From Syntrophaceae bacterium PtaB.Bin038 (GTDB lineage: Bacteria; Desulfobacterota; Syntrophia; Syntrophales; UBA2192), in contig MVQS01000130.1 of assembly GCA_002067855.1 (NCBI GenBank), forward strand, positions 1-7,844: a DNA stretch of 7,844 nucleotides. The letters run 5' to 3'. Below are positions 1 through 5,931 of this stretch, one piece after another (position 1 is the stretch's first letter; each line of letters opens with the position of its first letter). The notes under the pieces are model-generated. The model was not told where the DNA came from and did not search any database. It was given only the letters and a program-made list of their open reading frames with translations. Position numbers and translations under genes: made by a program.

Positions 1-25
1 GATAATCTAAGATTTCAGACTTCAT
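1..25 (-). CDS. Start of a divergent gene, truncated at the window edge
   Basis: On the minus strand an ATG at 25-23 opens a frame reading MKSEILDY before the window ends. An AGGA Shine-Dalgarno-like motif sits 5 bases upstream of it (minus strand, around 31-34), which is what makes this more than a chance ATG. Only eight codons are visible, so no family can be named. It lies divergent to the GntR-type regulator at 116, with about 90 bases between the two starts. That is the usual layout for a FadR-type regulator next to one of its targets, so this gene may be regulated by it (inference). Confidence 0.45.
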
Positions 26-26
26 G

Positions 27-74
27 GTGTTCCTCATTTCAATGGCCGTGGCGGGACGAAGCCTCGGGGAACAC
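27..74. promoter_or_regulatory. Inverted repeat between the divergent starts (possible operator)
   Basis: GTGTTCC at 27-33 is matched by its exact reverse complement GGAACAC at 68-74; the two half-sites are centred about 41 bases apart, close to four helical turns. They lie between the partial minus-strand gene and the GntR-type regulator. The half-sites do not match the usual FadR-type TGGT/ACCA core well, so assignment to this regulator is a guess. A 7-base match can arise by chance. I see no convincing -35/-10 pair in the gap. Confidence 0.25.
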
Positions 75-115
75 AGACCGCAGACCTTTCACCGGAGCAC
101 AGGGGAAACGACCGG

Positions 116-835
116 ATGGCCGCAGAAGAGCAGTCAGCACTGATCGATGTGACCAACATCAACGAAAAGGTCTACAATTACATCAAGACAAACATCATCA
201 GCTACAACTACCCCCCCGGTTACAACCTGAACCTCAACCAGCTTAGCGAGCTGTTGGGCGTGAGTCCCACGCCCATCAAGGACGCACTGTTTCGTCTGGC
301 GGGAGAGGGTCTCGTCGAGATCGCCCCCCGAAAGGGCACCTATGTAAAGGACGTTACCCTGGAGGACATCCACGAGATCCTTCAGGTCCGCATCATTTTG
401 GAGACGGCCGCCGTGGAGGCCATCACCGCCTCCCTGACGAATGAGCAGATCGCGCGGTTCGAGGAACTCTTCCGGCGGATGATCTCCTTCGGGGCCGGGG
501 AGAACGACGTGAACAGTTACAAAGCCTACATGGAGCGTGACAGCGAGTTCCACCTCCTTTTCTTTCAGATCATGGGCAATAAGCGCCTGCTGAACATCTA
601 CCGCAACCTCAACGCCCACATCCAGATCGTCCGCTTCCGCCTCCTCGACCGGAGGGGGAAAAACGTCACGACCGACCAGGAGCATGCGTTGATCCTCGAC
701 GCGCTCCGGGAGCGAAACCCGGCCAAGGCGAAGGAAGCCGTGAGGCGGCACCTCCTTAGTCTCGATTCCGCGCTAACGGTTCTTCAATCTCAACACACGG
801 ACGAACAGGCAGGATCCGGGTCCAAGGGAACCTGA
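116..835 (+). CDS. GntR-family transcriptional regulator, FCD (FadR/VanR-type) domain
   Basis: Cytoplasmic DNA-binding repressor or activator of 239 residues, a normal length for the FadR-type branch of GntR. The N-terminal winged helix-turn-helix spans about residues 15-78 and carries the family pattern LSELLGVSPTPIKDAL..L..EGLVE......GTYV. The C-terminal all-helical FCD ligand domain spans about 84-220. D142, H146, H190 and H212 fall where FCD proteins bind a metal ion that helps hold a carboxylate effector; H168 is also nearby. The start at 116 is supported by AGGGGA at 101-106, 9 bases upstream. The aminotransferase gene follows after 35 bases on the same strand, so the two are probably co-transcribed. 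FCD regulators commonly sense small organic or amino acids, which fits that neighbour, but the effector cannot be read from sequence. Family assignment is very secure; the target is unknown. Confidence 0.95.
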   Translation: MAAEEQSALIDVTNINEKVYNYIKTNIISYNYPPGYNLNLNQLSELLGVSPTPIKDALFRLAGEGLVEIAPRKGTYVKDVTLEDIHEILQVRIILETAAVEAITASLTNEQIARFEELFRRMISFGAGENDVNSYKAYMERDSEFHLLFFQIMGNKRLLNIYRNLNAHIQIVRFRLLDRRGKNVTTDQEHALILDALRERNPAKAKEAVRRHLLSLDSALTVLQSQHTDEQAGSGSKGT

Positions 836-870
836 GACGCAGAGAATGGAAGAGGGCGAGCAGGAAGACA

Positions 871-1728
871 ATGGAGGTAACGATTCGAATGCTCGCGTAT
901 TTCAACGGCATCTTCCTGCGCAGGGAAGAGATCCATATCTCGCCCAATGACCGGGGCTTTCTGGTTGCCGATGGGGTGTACGAGGTCGTCCGCGCCTATG
1001 GCGGCACGCCTTTCAGGATGGCCGAGCACATGGACAGGCTTGCCCGAAGCCTGCGCGAGACGCGCATCGACTTTCCCTGTGTCGCCGACCTGGCCGTGGC
1101 GGGGACGAGGCTCATCGCTCTCAACGGGCTCGAGAAGTCGGACAGCATCCTCCACTTCCAGGTCACCCGCGGGGTGGCGCCGCGCAAGCATACCCTTCCC
1201 GACCCCCCCCGCACCGCCGACGAGGATGATCCTCGTCTCCCAGGCCCCTTCGTCCGCCGAGATGCGCGAGAAGGGCGTGGGGGCCATCCTCGTCCCCGAG
1301 TTCCGCTGGTCCCGGTGTGATATCAAGGCTATCGTTCTTCTGGGTAGCGTCCTGGCCATCCAGCAGGCCAAGGAGAAGGGGGCCGAGGAGGCCATCTTCG
1401 TCCGCGACGGCTTTGTCACCGAGGGGACTCACACGAACGTGTTTGCCGTCTTCAACGGGCACCTTCAGTCGCACCCGTCGGGCAACTGCATCCTCCCCGG
1501 AGTAACCCGGAGCGTCGTGCAGGAACTCTGCCGCAAGATTGGGATCGCCTTCCATGAGCAAGCCTTTCGGGAGGACGAACTGGATCGGGCAAGCGAGATC
1601 ATCATCACGGGCACGAACAAGGAGACCCCCCGGTTGTCCGCCTCGACGGGCGACTCGCCGGCACGGGCACGCCGGGCCCGGTGACGCGCCGCCTCAAGGC
1701 GGAGTACTCGGAGCTGGTCCGGGGATAA
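871..1728 (+). CDS. dat: D-amino-acid aminotransferase (class IV, PLP), interrupted by two frameshifts
   Basis: PLP enzyme exchanging amino groups between D-amino acids and 2-oxo acids (D-alanine transaminase type, EC 2.6.1.21), cytoplasmic. The protein follows Bacillus D-AAT throughout: DRG..VADGVYEVVRAY (Tyr37), HFQVTRGVAPRKH (Arg105 and His107, the carboxylate-binding R-x-H pair), WSRCDIKAIVLLGSVLA with the PLP lysine codon at 1325-1327, then EAIFVRDGFVTEGTHTNVF and ILPGVTR. The reading frame is broken twice. It starts in the frame of 871, moves by +1 at the eight-C run 1203-1210, and returns to the first frame at the six-C run 1626-1631. Seven Cs at both places restore DPPAPPTRMILVS and ETPPVVRLDG and give about 285 residues ending at TAA 1726-1728, the family length. 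As written, the first frame stops at 1318-1320, before the lysine. Sequencing error or a recent pseudogene are both possible. Branched-chain aminotransferase or aminodeoxychorismate lyase are less likely because of the R-x-H pair. Confidence 0.85.
873..878 (+). promoter_or_regulatory. Strong Shine-Dalgarno that may set an internal start at 889
   Basis: GGAGGT at 873-878 lies just inside the ATG at 871 and 10 bases ahead of a second in-frame ATG at 889. The start at 889 gives MLAYFNG..., which aligns better with the first residues of D-AAT proteins than the MEVTIR extension does. A weaker AGGAAG at 862-867 would serve the ATG at 871. I prefer 889 slightly, but either is possible. Confidence 0.45.
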
Positions 1729-1734
1729 GAGAGC

Positions 1735-1810
1735 CTCAAGCCACAAGGCAAGATAAAGAAAAATCCCCCTCACTCCCCCTGTTATAAATGGGGAGGAAAG
1801 GGGGATTTTC
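1735..1810 (+). repeat. Dispersed palindromic repeat, copy 1 (possible terminator)
   Basis: The outer stem is AAAATCCCCCT (1760-1770) pairing exactly with AGGGGGATTTT (1799-1809); an inner CTCCCC/GGGGAG pairing surrounds an AT-rich loop. The stretch before the stem, beginning CTCAAGCCACAAG at 1735, recurs in the same relative place in the second copy at 3193-3278, which lies in the opposite orientation. This suggests a mobile or amplified REP/MITE-like element rather than only a local hairpin. It lies between the convergent aminotransferase and LarA-like genes and could terminate transcription from both sides. Confidence 0.7.
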
Positions 1811-1848
1811 ATCTTGGCTTTCGTGTACTCTGTCCCCTGAACCCTACG

Positions 1849-3126
1849 TTAATAGAGAAGGTTGCCGCGTTCGTCGAACGGCATGGGGGCGGGGTCACCG
1901 GCGATTTCAATCTGCGGGTTGCCCCTCAACTCCCCGAGAAGGGGTTCCGAGATCCGGATGTGCTCGAGGGCCAGCGTGTTTCGGATCCACACGATGCGGC
2001 TCCGCGGGTGCCGCACGCGGGCGCAGGTCTTGAGGGCCAGCAGGATGGCATCGCGGTCCGTGGGCATGTGAATCGGGATCTTACCCGAGGCCGTCACGCC
2101 GGCGGTGATACAGTTGATCCACGTCGCGTCGATGTTCATGGCCTTCACGGCGCGCTCCGTCGTGAAATCGGCCAAGCCGATCCCCATGGCGCTCCCGCCC
2201 GATGCCTTCGACAGGTTCAGCACGACAATCCTCTGCACCTTGAGGGAATCCTCCCGCTTGAAGAACGGAGAACTCGAGCGTCCCGTGATGTTGGGGTCCA
2301 TCCCCGATCCGCTGATCTCCTTGCCGATCTCGTGGACGATGAGCACGTCGATCTCTCGGGGGATGATCCTCGGCATGAGAACCCGAGCCTCTTTCAGCAG
2401 TCCCGGTTCCCGCTCGATCATGTCCTCGCTCCAGACGATCTCGATGCGGGCCGGCCGCTCGTAAGCGTTCTCGATAATGGCCAGCCCGAAGAGGATCGGC
2501 GCCTTATCGAGGACCACGCGACCGAGCTTCGGCAGCAACTCGCCGAAACGGTCCATGCCGCATGAGTGAAAGGCGGTGGCCCCGCGATGCTTGCCCAGGC
2601 CGATTGCGACCATTTTGAGAAGCCCGCTCTCGTAGTCGCCCGTGAAGGCCGTGTGGGGCTTGATGCGATTGATCACGACGATGCCGTCGGACGCCATCGC
2701 CTCCCTGTCCAGCCAGACGGGCGTGCCGTCCTCTAGGGAGCCCACCTGGACGGTCTCCATGGACGAGACGATGGGCACTCCCATGGTTTCCTCGGTGATC
2801 CCGAAGTTTGCCAGGACCTTTCTCTGGCCCTCCGCCGTCGCGCCTCCGTGGCTACCCATGGAGGGAACGATGAAAGGGTTCGCGCCCAGGCGGCGGATCT
2901 CGTCGACGACGGTCCGGGTGATGCGGCCGATGGCGTGGATTCCCCGGCTTCCCACCGCCACGGCGATGCGGCCGTCCGCGCGGATGCGCGACGTCCTTCC
3001 GTCGAAGCGGATGAGCTGCGACACTTCGCCGGGGATGTCGTCAATGTGCTCGTCGGGGAATTTCTGGCGCACGGGGATCATGCGCGGCAGGGGCAGATCG
3101 AGTCCACCTTCAATGATCAGGGCCAT
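1849..3126 (-). CDS. LarA/DUF2088-family protein (nickel-pincer lactate racemase homologue)
   Basis: A 425-residue cytoplasmic protein of the LarA superfamily, whose characterised members racemise or epimerise 2-hydroxy acids with a nickel-pincer nucleotide cofactor. Visible landmarks are VPSMGSHGGAT (His93), INRIKPHTAFTGDYESGLLKM (His158, Lys171) and GLGKHRGATAFHSCG (His180, His187). By analogy with LarA, His93 and His158 match the catalytic/metal-binding histidines, Lys171 the residue tethering the cofactor, and a histidine of the 180-187 stretch the nickel ligand. The H158-to-K171 spacing is three residues longer than in LarA (174 to 184), so this is a divergent branch with uncertain substrate. 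No larB, larC or larE cofactor-synthesis gene is in the window. The start at 3126 has AGGT 8 bases upstream and a plausible sigma-70 promoter. It faces the D-aminotransferase tail to tail. Family certain; lactate specificity unproven. Confidence 0.85.
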   Translation of the reverse strand: MALIIEGGLDLPLPRMIPVRQKFPDEHIDDIPGEVSQLIRFDGRTSRIRADGRIAVAVGSRGIHAIGRITRTVVDEIRRLGANPFIVPSMGSHGGATAEGQRKVLANFGITEETMGVPIVSSMETVQVGSLEDGTPVWLDREAMASDGIVVINRIKPHTAFTGDYESGLLKMVAIGLGKHRGATAFHSCGMDRFGELLPKLGRVVLDKAPILFGLAIIENAYERPARIEIVWSEDMIEREPGLLKEARVLMPRIIPREIDVLIVHEIGKEISGSGMDPNITGRSSSPFFKREDSLKVQRIVVLNLSKASGGSAMGIGLADFTTERAVKAMNIDATWINCITAGVTASGKIPIHMPTDRDAILLALKTCARVRHPRSRIVWIRNTLALEHIRISEPLLGELRGNPQIEIAGDPAPMPFDERGNLLY

Positions 3127-3153
3127 GGATATTTACCTGCTGACGTTTCGCTG

Positions 3154-3182
3154 AAACTACCACACAACCATCCGGATGTAAA
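3154..3182 (-). promoter_or_regulatory. Probable sigma-70 promoter of the LarA-like gene
   Basis: On the minus strand TTTACA (3182-3177) is followed after exactly 17 bases by TAGTTT (3159-3154). The -35 matches five of six consensus bases and the -10 matches three, including the key T1, A2 and T6. Transcription would start near 3147, giving a leader of about 20 bases that contains the AGGT ribosome-binding site. Its presence suggests that the LarA-like gene is expressed separately from the operon upstream of it. Confidence 0.5.
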
Positions 3183-3192
3183 ACGCACCCAC

Positions 3193-3278
3193 GAAAATCC
3201 CCCTCTTTTCCCCTTTTTGCAAAAGCGGATGAAGGGGGGGTTGTTCCTCCTGTCCTGCCTCGAGGCTTGTCGCTTGAG
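3193..3278 (-). repeat. Dispersed palindromic repeat, copy 2 (inverted relative to copy 1)
   Basis: The plus strand reads GAAAATCCCCCT at 3193-3204, a central CTTTT-TGC-AAAAG hairpin at 3213-3225, and a degenerate right arm of AAGGGGGGG at 3232-3240. Read on the minus strand, the flank begins CTCAAGCGACAAG and leads into the C-rich arm, matching the flank and arm order of copy 1 at 1735-1810. The copies are diverged, with a short insertion in the flank here. This copy lies between the end of the second thioesterase gene and the LarA-like promoter, where it could end transcription of the thioesterase-amidase operon. Confidence 0.65.
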
Positions 3279-3321
3279 CCTTGCGGCTATTTTCCTGCCC
3301 CCTGTTTCCTGGACACTGTCT

Positions 3322-3822
3322 TCACCGTTTCGTCGCCATGAGCTGCTCGAACCAGCGGAAGGTCTCCTCGTCGGCGACGCCAAGCTTTTTCGCCGCATCG
3401 GCCGTGAAGGTGGCCCAGAGGCCCGTGGCGCGCGTGCAGATCTCCCCCGCGTCGTTGATGATGACGCCCTCGGCCATGGCCTCCCGTTCGCTCCGGACCT
3501 CCAGGATTCTTCCCTCCACCTTGAGTTCCCGGCTGTGCGGTACGGGCTTGAGGTACTCGACGGTCATCGTCTTGGTGAGGATGAAACGCCGGAGGAGATA
3601 GATCAGGGTGCGGCCCATGATCTCGTCTAGGGCCGTGAAGAGGATCCCGCCGTGAGCGAGGTTGCTCCAGCCGCACAGGTGGGGGGGGACCGTGATCCAC
3701 GAGGCGACCGTTTCGCCGTTGGTGTAGAACTGCATCTGCAGGCCGTGGGGGTTTGCAGGCCCGCAGCCGAAGCACCTGTTGTCGGTGCGGTTGGGGAGAA
3801 GGGTGTAGCTGCTCTTGTCCAC
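3322..3822 (-). CDS. PaaI-type hotdog-fold thioesterase
   Basis: A 166-residue single-domain hotdog protein, probably an acyl-CoA thioesterase acting in the cytoplasm as a dimer or tetramer. The N-terminal CFGCGPANPHGLQM (Cys17, Cys20) is a recurrent signature of a PaaI-like subgroup. The hotdog helix motif is LAHGGILFTALDEIMG, with His57-Gly-Gly and Asp66-Glu67 as likely active-site residues. The strands about 80-100 (TKTMTVEYLKPVP) and 103-135 complete the fold. The start codon is GTG at 3822-3820, supported by GGAAGGGAG about 9 bases upstream. It follows the amidase stop by 23 bases and is probably the last gene of a three-gene operon. Substrate cannot be predicted. Its sequence is clearly different from the other thioesterase at 5337-5798, so the two are not a recent duplication. 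Confidence 0.88.
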   Translation of the reverse strand: MDKSSYTLLPNRTDNRCFGCGPANPHGLQMQFYTNGETVASWITVPPHLCGWSNLAHGGILFTALDEIMGRTLIYLLRRFILTKTMTVEYLKPVPHSRELKVEGRILEVRSEREAMAEGVIINDAGEICTRATGLWATFTADAAKKLGVADEETFRWFEQLMATKR

Positions 3823-3845
3823 TGGTTGTCACTCCCTTCCGGAAA

Positions 3846-5333
3846 TTACATCTCGCCGGCGAGCCTCGGTGCGGTCGGGGGCGGGCGGCGATGCTTCGTG
3901 CCCTGCTCGTAGGCGTAGCCGATCTCGACGAGCAGCCCCTCCGTCCAGGGCCGCCCGAGGAATTCCACGCCCACGGGCACGCCGAACGGCGCCGAGCCGG
4001 CGTGCTTCGTGAACCCGCCGGGCACGACGATGGAGGGGAAGCCCGTCACGGAGCCGAGGCCCCCGTTGCGCTCGACCTGGCTTTCCCCGACGGGGACGAC
4101 GGGCCGTTTCTGGTGCGGGAAGACGAGGGCGTCGAGGTGCTGCACGGCCATGAGCGCCATGACGCGGTCCTGCAGTTTCCTGCGTTTCGTGAGCCGCTCG
4201 TGGTAGCCCGCGTCGCGTTCCAGGGCCATGGCCTCCCGGATGTTCTTCTCGATGCCGGGGTGATACTTGCCCGAGGCGATGATTTCGCCCAGCGACTTCA
4301 CGGGGGTGCCCGCCTTCGGGTCGCCCAGGTAGGAGTCCAGGTCCGGTCTCAGGTCGTGAAGGTGAACGCTGATCTCGGAGACGATCATCCCCGAGTCCAG
4401 GTCCGGCGTGTCGAGCTCGACCATCGCGGCGCCCATCTTGCTGCAGTCCTCGATGGCCCTGTCCATCACGGCGTTGACTTCCCCGTGGACGGGCTGAGTG
4501 CCGAAGAAGCTCCGGAGGATGCCGATGCGCTTGCCCCTCAGTCCGTCCTTTCTGAGGTGCCTGGCGTAGTCCTTCTCGTTGCGGCCGACGCTCCAGGCCG
4601 TCGCGAGATCGCCGGGGTCGAAACCGGCAAGCACGTTGAGCATCTTCGCTGCGTCCGCTACGGTCCGGGCCATGGGGCCCGCTGTGTCCTGCGTGAGGGA
4701 ATAGGGGATGATCCCTCCGCGGCTCACGAGCCCGATCGTCGGTCGGATTCCCACGATGCTGTTGGCCGACGCGGGGGAGCGGATGGAGTTCACCGTGTCC
4801 GTGCCGATGCCGAGGATGCCGAAGTTGGCCGCCAGGGCCGCGCCGGTGCCGCCGCTCGAGCCGCCCGGGGTCCGGGTGAGGTCGTAGGGGTTGAGGGTCT
4901 GCCCCAGGATTGAGCTCACCGACTCGCCCCACACGGCGAATTCGTGCAGGTTCGCCTTGGCAAGGAGGATGGCGCCCGCGTCGCGCAGCTTCCCTGCGAT
5001 GAAGGCGTCCGCAGGGGGGATGTACCCCTCCAGGCTTTTGGAGCCGCCCGTCGTGGGCATGTCCTTCGTGTTGACGTTGTCCTTGAGAAGGACGGGGATG
5101 CCGTGGAGCGGGCCCGCGGGGCCGGACTTTCTGAACTTCGCGTCCAGCGCGGCCGCCGCTTTCAGGGCCCCGGGGTTGACGGTGATCACCGCGTTGAGAC
5201 CGGGACCCTTCCGGTCGTAGGCCTCGATACGCTCCAGGTACATGCCGACGAGCCTCCTCGCCGTCAGCGCACCGGACTTGAAGGCCCGGTGGACGTCGGC
5301 GATCGTGGCTTCCTCGAGCTTGAATTTCGCCAT
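3846..5333 (-). CDS. Amidase-signature-family hydrolase
   Basis: A serine hydrolase of 495 residues, normal for the amidase signature family, cleaving an amide bond of unknown substrate in the cytoplasm (no signal peptide). The Ser-cisSer-Lys triad is visible as Lys84 (PVLLKDN), Ser159 (TPGGSSGGTGAALAA) and the nucleophile Ser183 (GTDTVNSIRSPAS). The spacings of 75 and 24 residues equal those of mammalian FAAH (142, 217, 241). The usual Gly-Gly ahead of the nucleophile is Val181-Asn182 here, marking a subgroup. A GatA role is unlikely: no gatB or gatC is nearby and the neighbours are thioesterases. The ATG at 5333 lies 3 bases after the upstream stop codon, with only a weak GGCAGAG before it, so translation is probably coupled to the upstream gene. 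The C-terminus (residues about 400-480, FPSIVVPGGF...GVPVGVEFLGRPWTE) is complete. Confidence 0.93.
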   Translation of the reverse strand: MAKFKLEEATIADVHRAFKSGALTARRLVGMYLERIEAYDRKGPGLNAVITVNPGALKAAAALDAKFRKSGPAGPLHGIPVLLKDNVNTKDMPTTGGSKSLEGYIPPADAFIAGKLRDAGAILLAKANLHEFAVWGESVSSILGQTLNPYDLTRTPGGSSGGTGAALAANFGILGIGTDTVNSIRSPASANSIVGIRPTIGLVSRGGIIPYSLTQDTAGPMARTVADAAKMLNVLAGFDPGDLATAWSVGRNEKDYARHLRKDGLRGKRIGILRSFFGTQPVHGEVNAVMDRAIEDCSKMGAAMVELDTPDLDSGMIVSEISVHLHDLRPDLDSYLGDPKAGTPVKSLGEIIASGKYHPGIEKNIREAMALERDAGYHERLTKRRKLQDRVMALMAVQHLDALVFPHQKRPVVPVGESQVERNGGLGSVTGFPSIVVPGGFTKHAGSAPFGVPVGVEFLGRPWTEGLLVEIGYAYEQGTKHRRPPPTAPRLAGEM

Positions 5334-5336
5334 GGC

Positions 5337-5798
5337 TCAACTCTGCCCCGGCAGGATCATCTGGGTGCAGCGGAAAAGTGCGATGTCGCGGCCGGTCGTC
5401 TCGTCCCACACGCGGGCGTCCCAGACCATGGTGCGCCTGCCGACGTGGGCGGGCCTGCCCTCGCAGAGGATGGCGCCGTCGCGGGTCGTGCCGAGGAAGT
5501 TGGTCTTCAGCTCGATCGTCGTGAAGCCCGCTGCGCCGTCGGGGAGGTTCATGATCGTCGCGTAGCCGCAGACCGAGTCGGCCATGGCGACCACCGTGGC
5601 CGCGTGCAGGTAGCCGTTGGGGGCCAGGTGGTGTCTGCTGATCTCCATGCGCGCCGCGACGCGCTCCCTCGACACCGAGGTGAGCGTGAAACCGAGGAGC
5701 GACATCAGGTACCCCTCGCTCTTGCGGTTCATGAAGGCGGCGAGCTTCTCCGGCGGCAGGTCCTTCCAGTTCTGCGGTTTCTCCGTGTAATCGGCCAT
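5337..5798 (-). CDS. PaaI/YbgC-like hotdog thioesterase, first gene of the amidase operon
   Basis: A 153-residue hotdog protein, probably an acyl-CoA thioesterase. The core motif is APNGYLHAATVVAMADSVCGYAT, with His65 and Asp74 in the places of the usual HGG and catalytic acid; the normal Gly-Gly after His is Ala-Ala. The strand GFTTIELKTNFLG follows. I chose the ATG at 5798. The frame can be extended to a TTG at 5906, but the extra 36 residues (rich in Arg, Pro and Cys) resemble no thioesterase N-terminus and overlap promoter-like sequence. There is no Shine-Dalgarno before 5798. A -35/-10 pair ends six bases before this ATG, so the mRNA may be leaderless. The stop codon is 3 bases before the amidase start, giving tight coupling. 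Confidence 0.87.
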   Translation of the reverse strand: MADYTEKPQNWKDLPPEKLAAFMNRKSEGYLMSLLGFTLTSVSRERVAARMEISRHHLAPNGYLHAATVVAMADSVCGYATIMNLPDGAAGFTTIELKTNFLGTTRDGAILCEGRPAHVGRRTMVWDARVWDETTGRDIALFRCTQMILPGQS

Positions 5799-5804
5799 GG
5801 GCGT

Positions 5805-5833
5805 AGGGTAGGGAATTGCAGTCCTCAAGTCAA
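5805..5833 (-). promoter_or_regulatory. Probable promoter giving a leaderless thioesterase-amidase transcript
   Basis: On the minus strand TTGACT (5833-5828) is followed after exactly 17 bases by TACCCT (5810-5805). The -35 matches five of six consensus bases and the -10 keeps T1, A2 and T6. The -10 ends 6 bases before the ATG at 5798, so the expected start of transcription falls on or next to that ATG. This agrees with the absence of any ribosome-binding site. A second TTGACT on the same strand at 5906-5901 lacks a good -10. Confidence 0.45.
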
Positions 5834-5931
5834 GACGGCAAACACAGGGCGGCAGGCGGGTCCATATCCGCCTTTTCAGATCACTCTGAGCGCGCGCGAA
5901 AGTCAATAATCAGGCCTGACCCCGTCGCTTC

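Noticed and set aside
1203..1210. Programmed ribosomal frameshifting at the poly-C run
   Set aside because: No slippery heptamer of the usual type or stimulatory stem is evident, and a second opposite shift would also be required; an indel is simpler.
1960..3154. Plus-strand open frames opposite the LarA-like gene
   Set aside because: LarA-family motifs run through the whole minus-strand frame; the antisense frames have no family features.
3829..5409. A 526-codon minus-strand open frame overlapping the amidase
   Set aside because: It is out of frame with the amidase, whose catalytic motifs are intact; its product is dominated by Arg, Pro and Gly and has no domain signature. It is a GC-rich shadow.
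5799..5906. N-terminal extension of the first thioesterase to a TTG at 5906
   Set aside because: The added residues do not resemble the family and the -35/-10 promoter would lie inside them; the ATG at 5798 is preferred.
3753..5909. Long plus-strand open frames antisense to the thioesterase-amidase operon (3753-4913 and 4944-5909)
   Set aside because: They lie opposite clear genes, have low-complexity composition and lack ribosome-binding sites or recognisable motifs.
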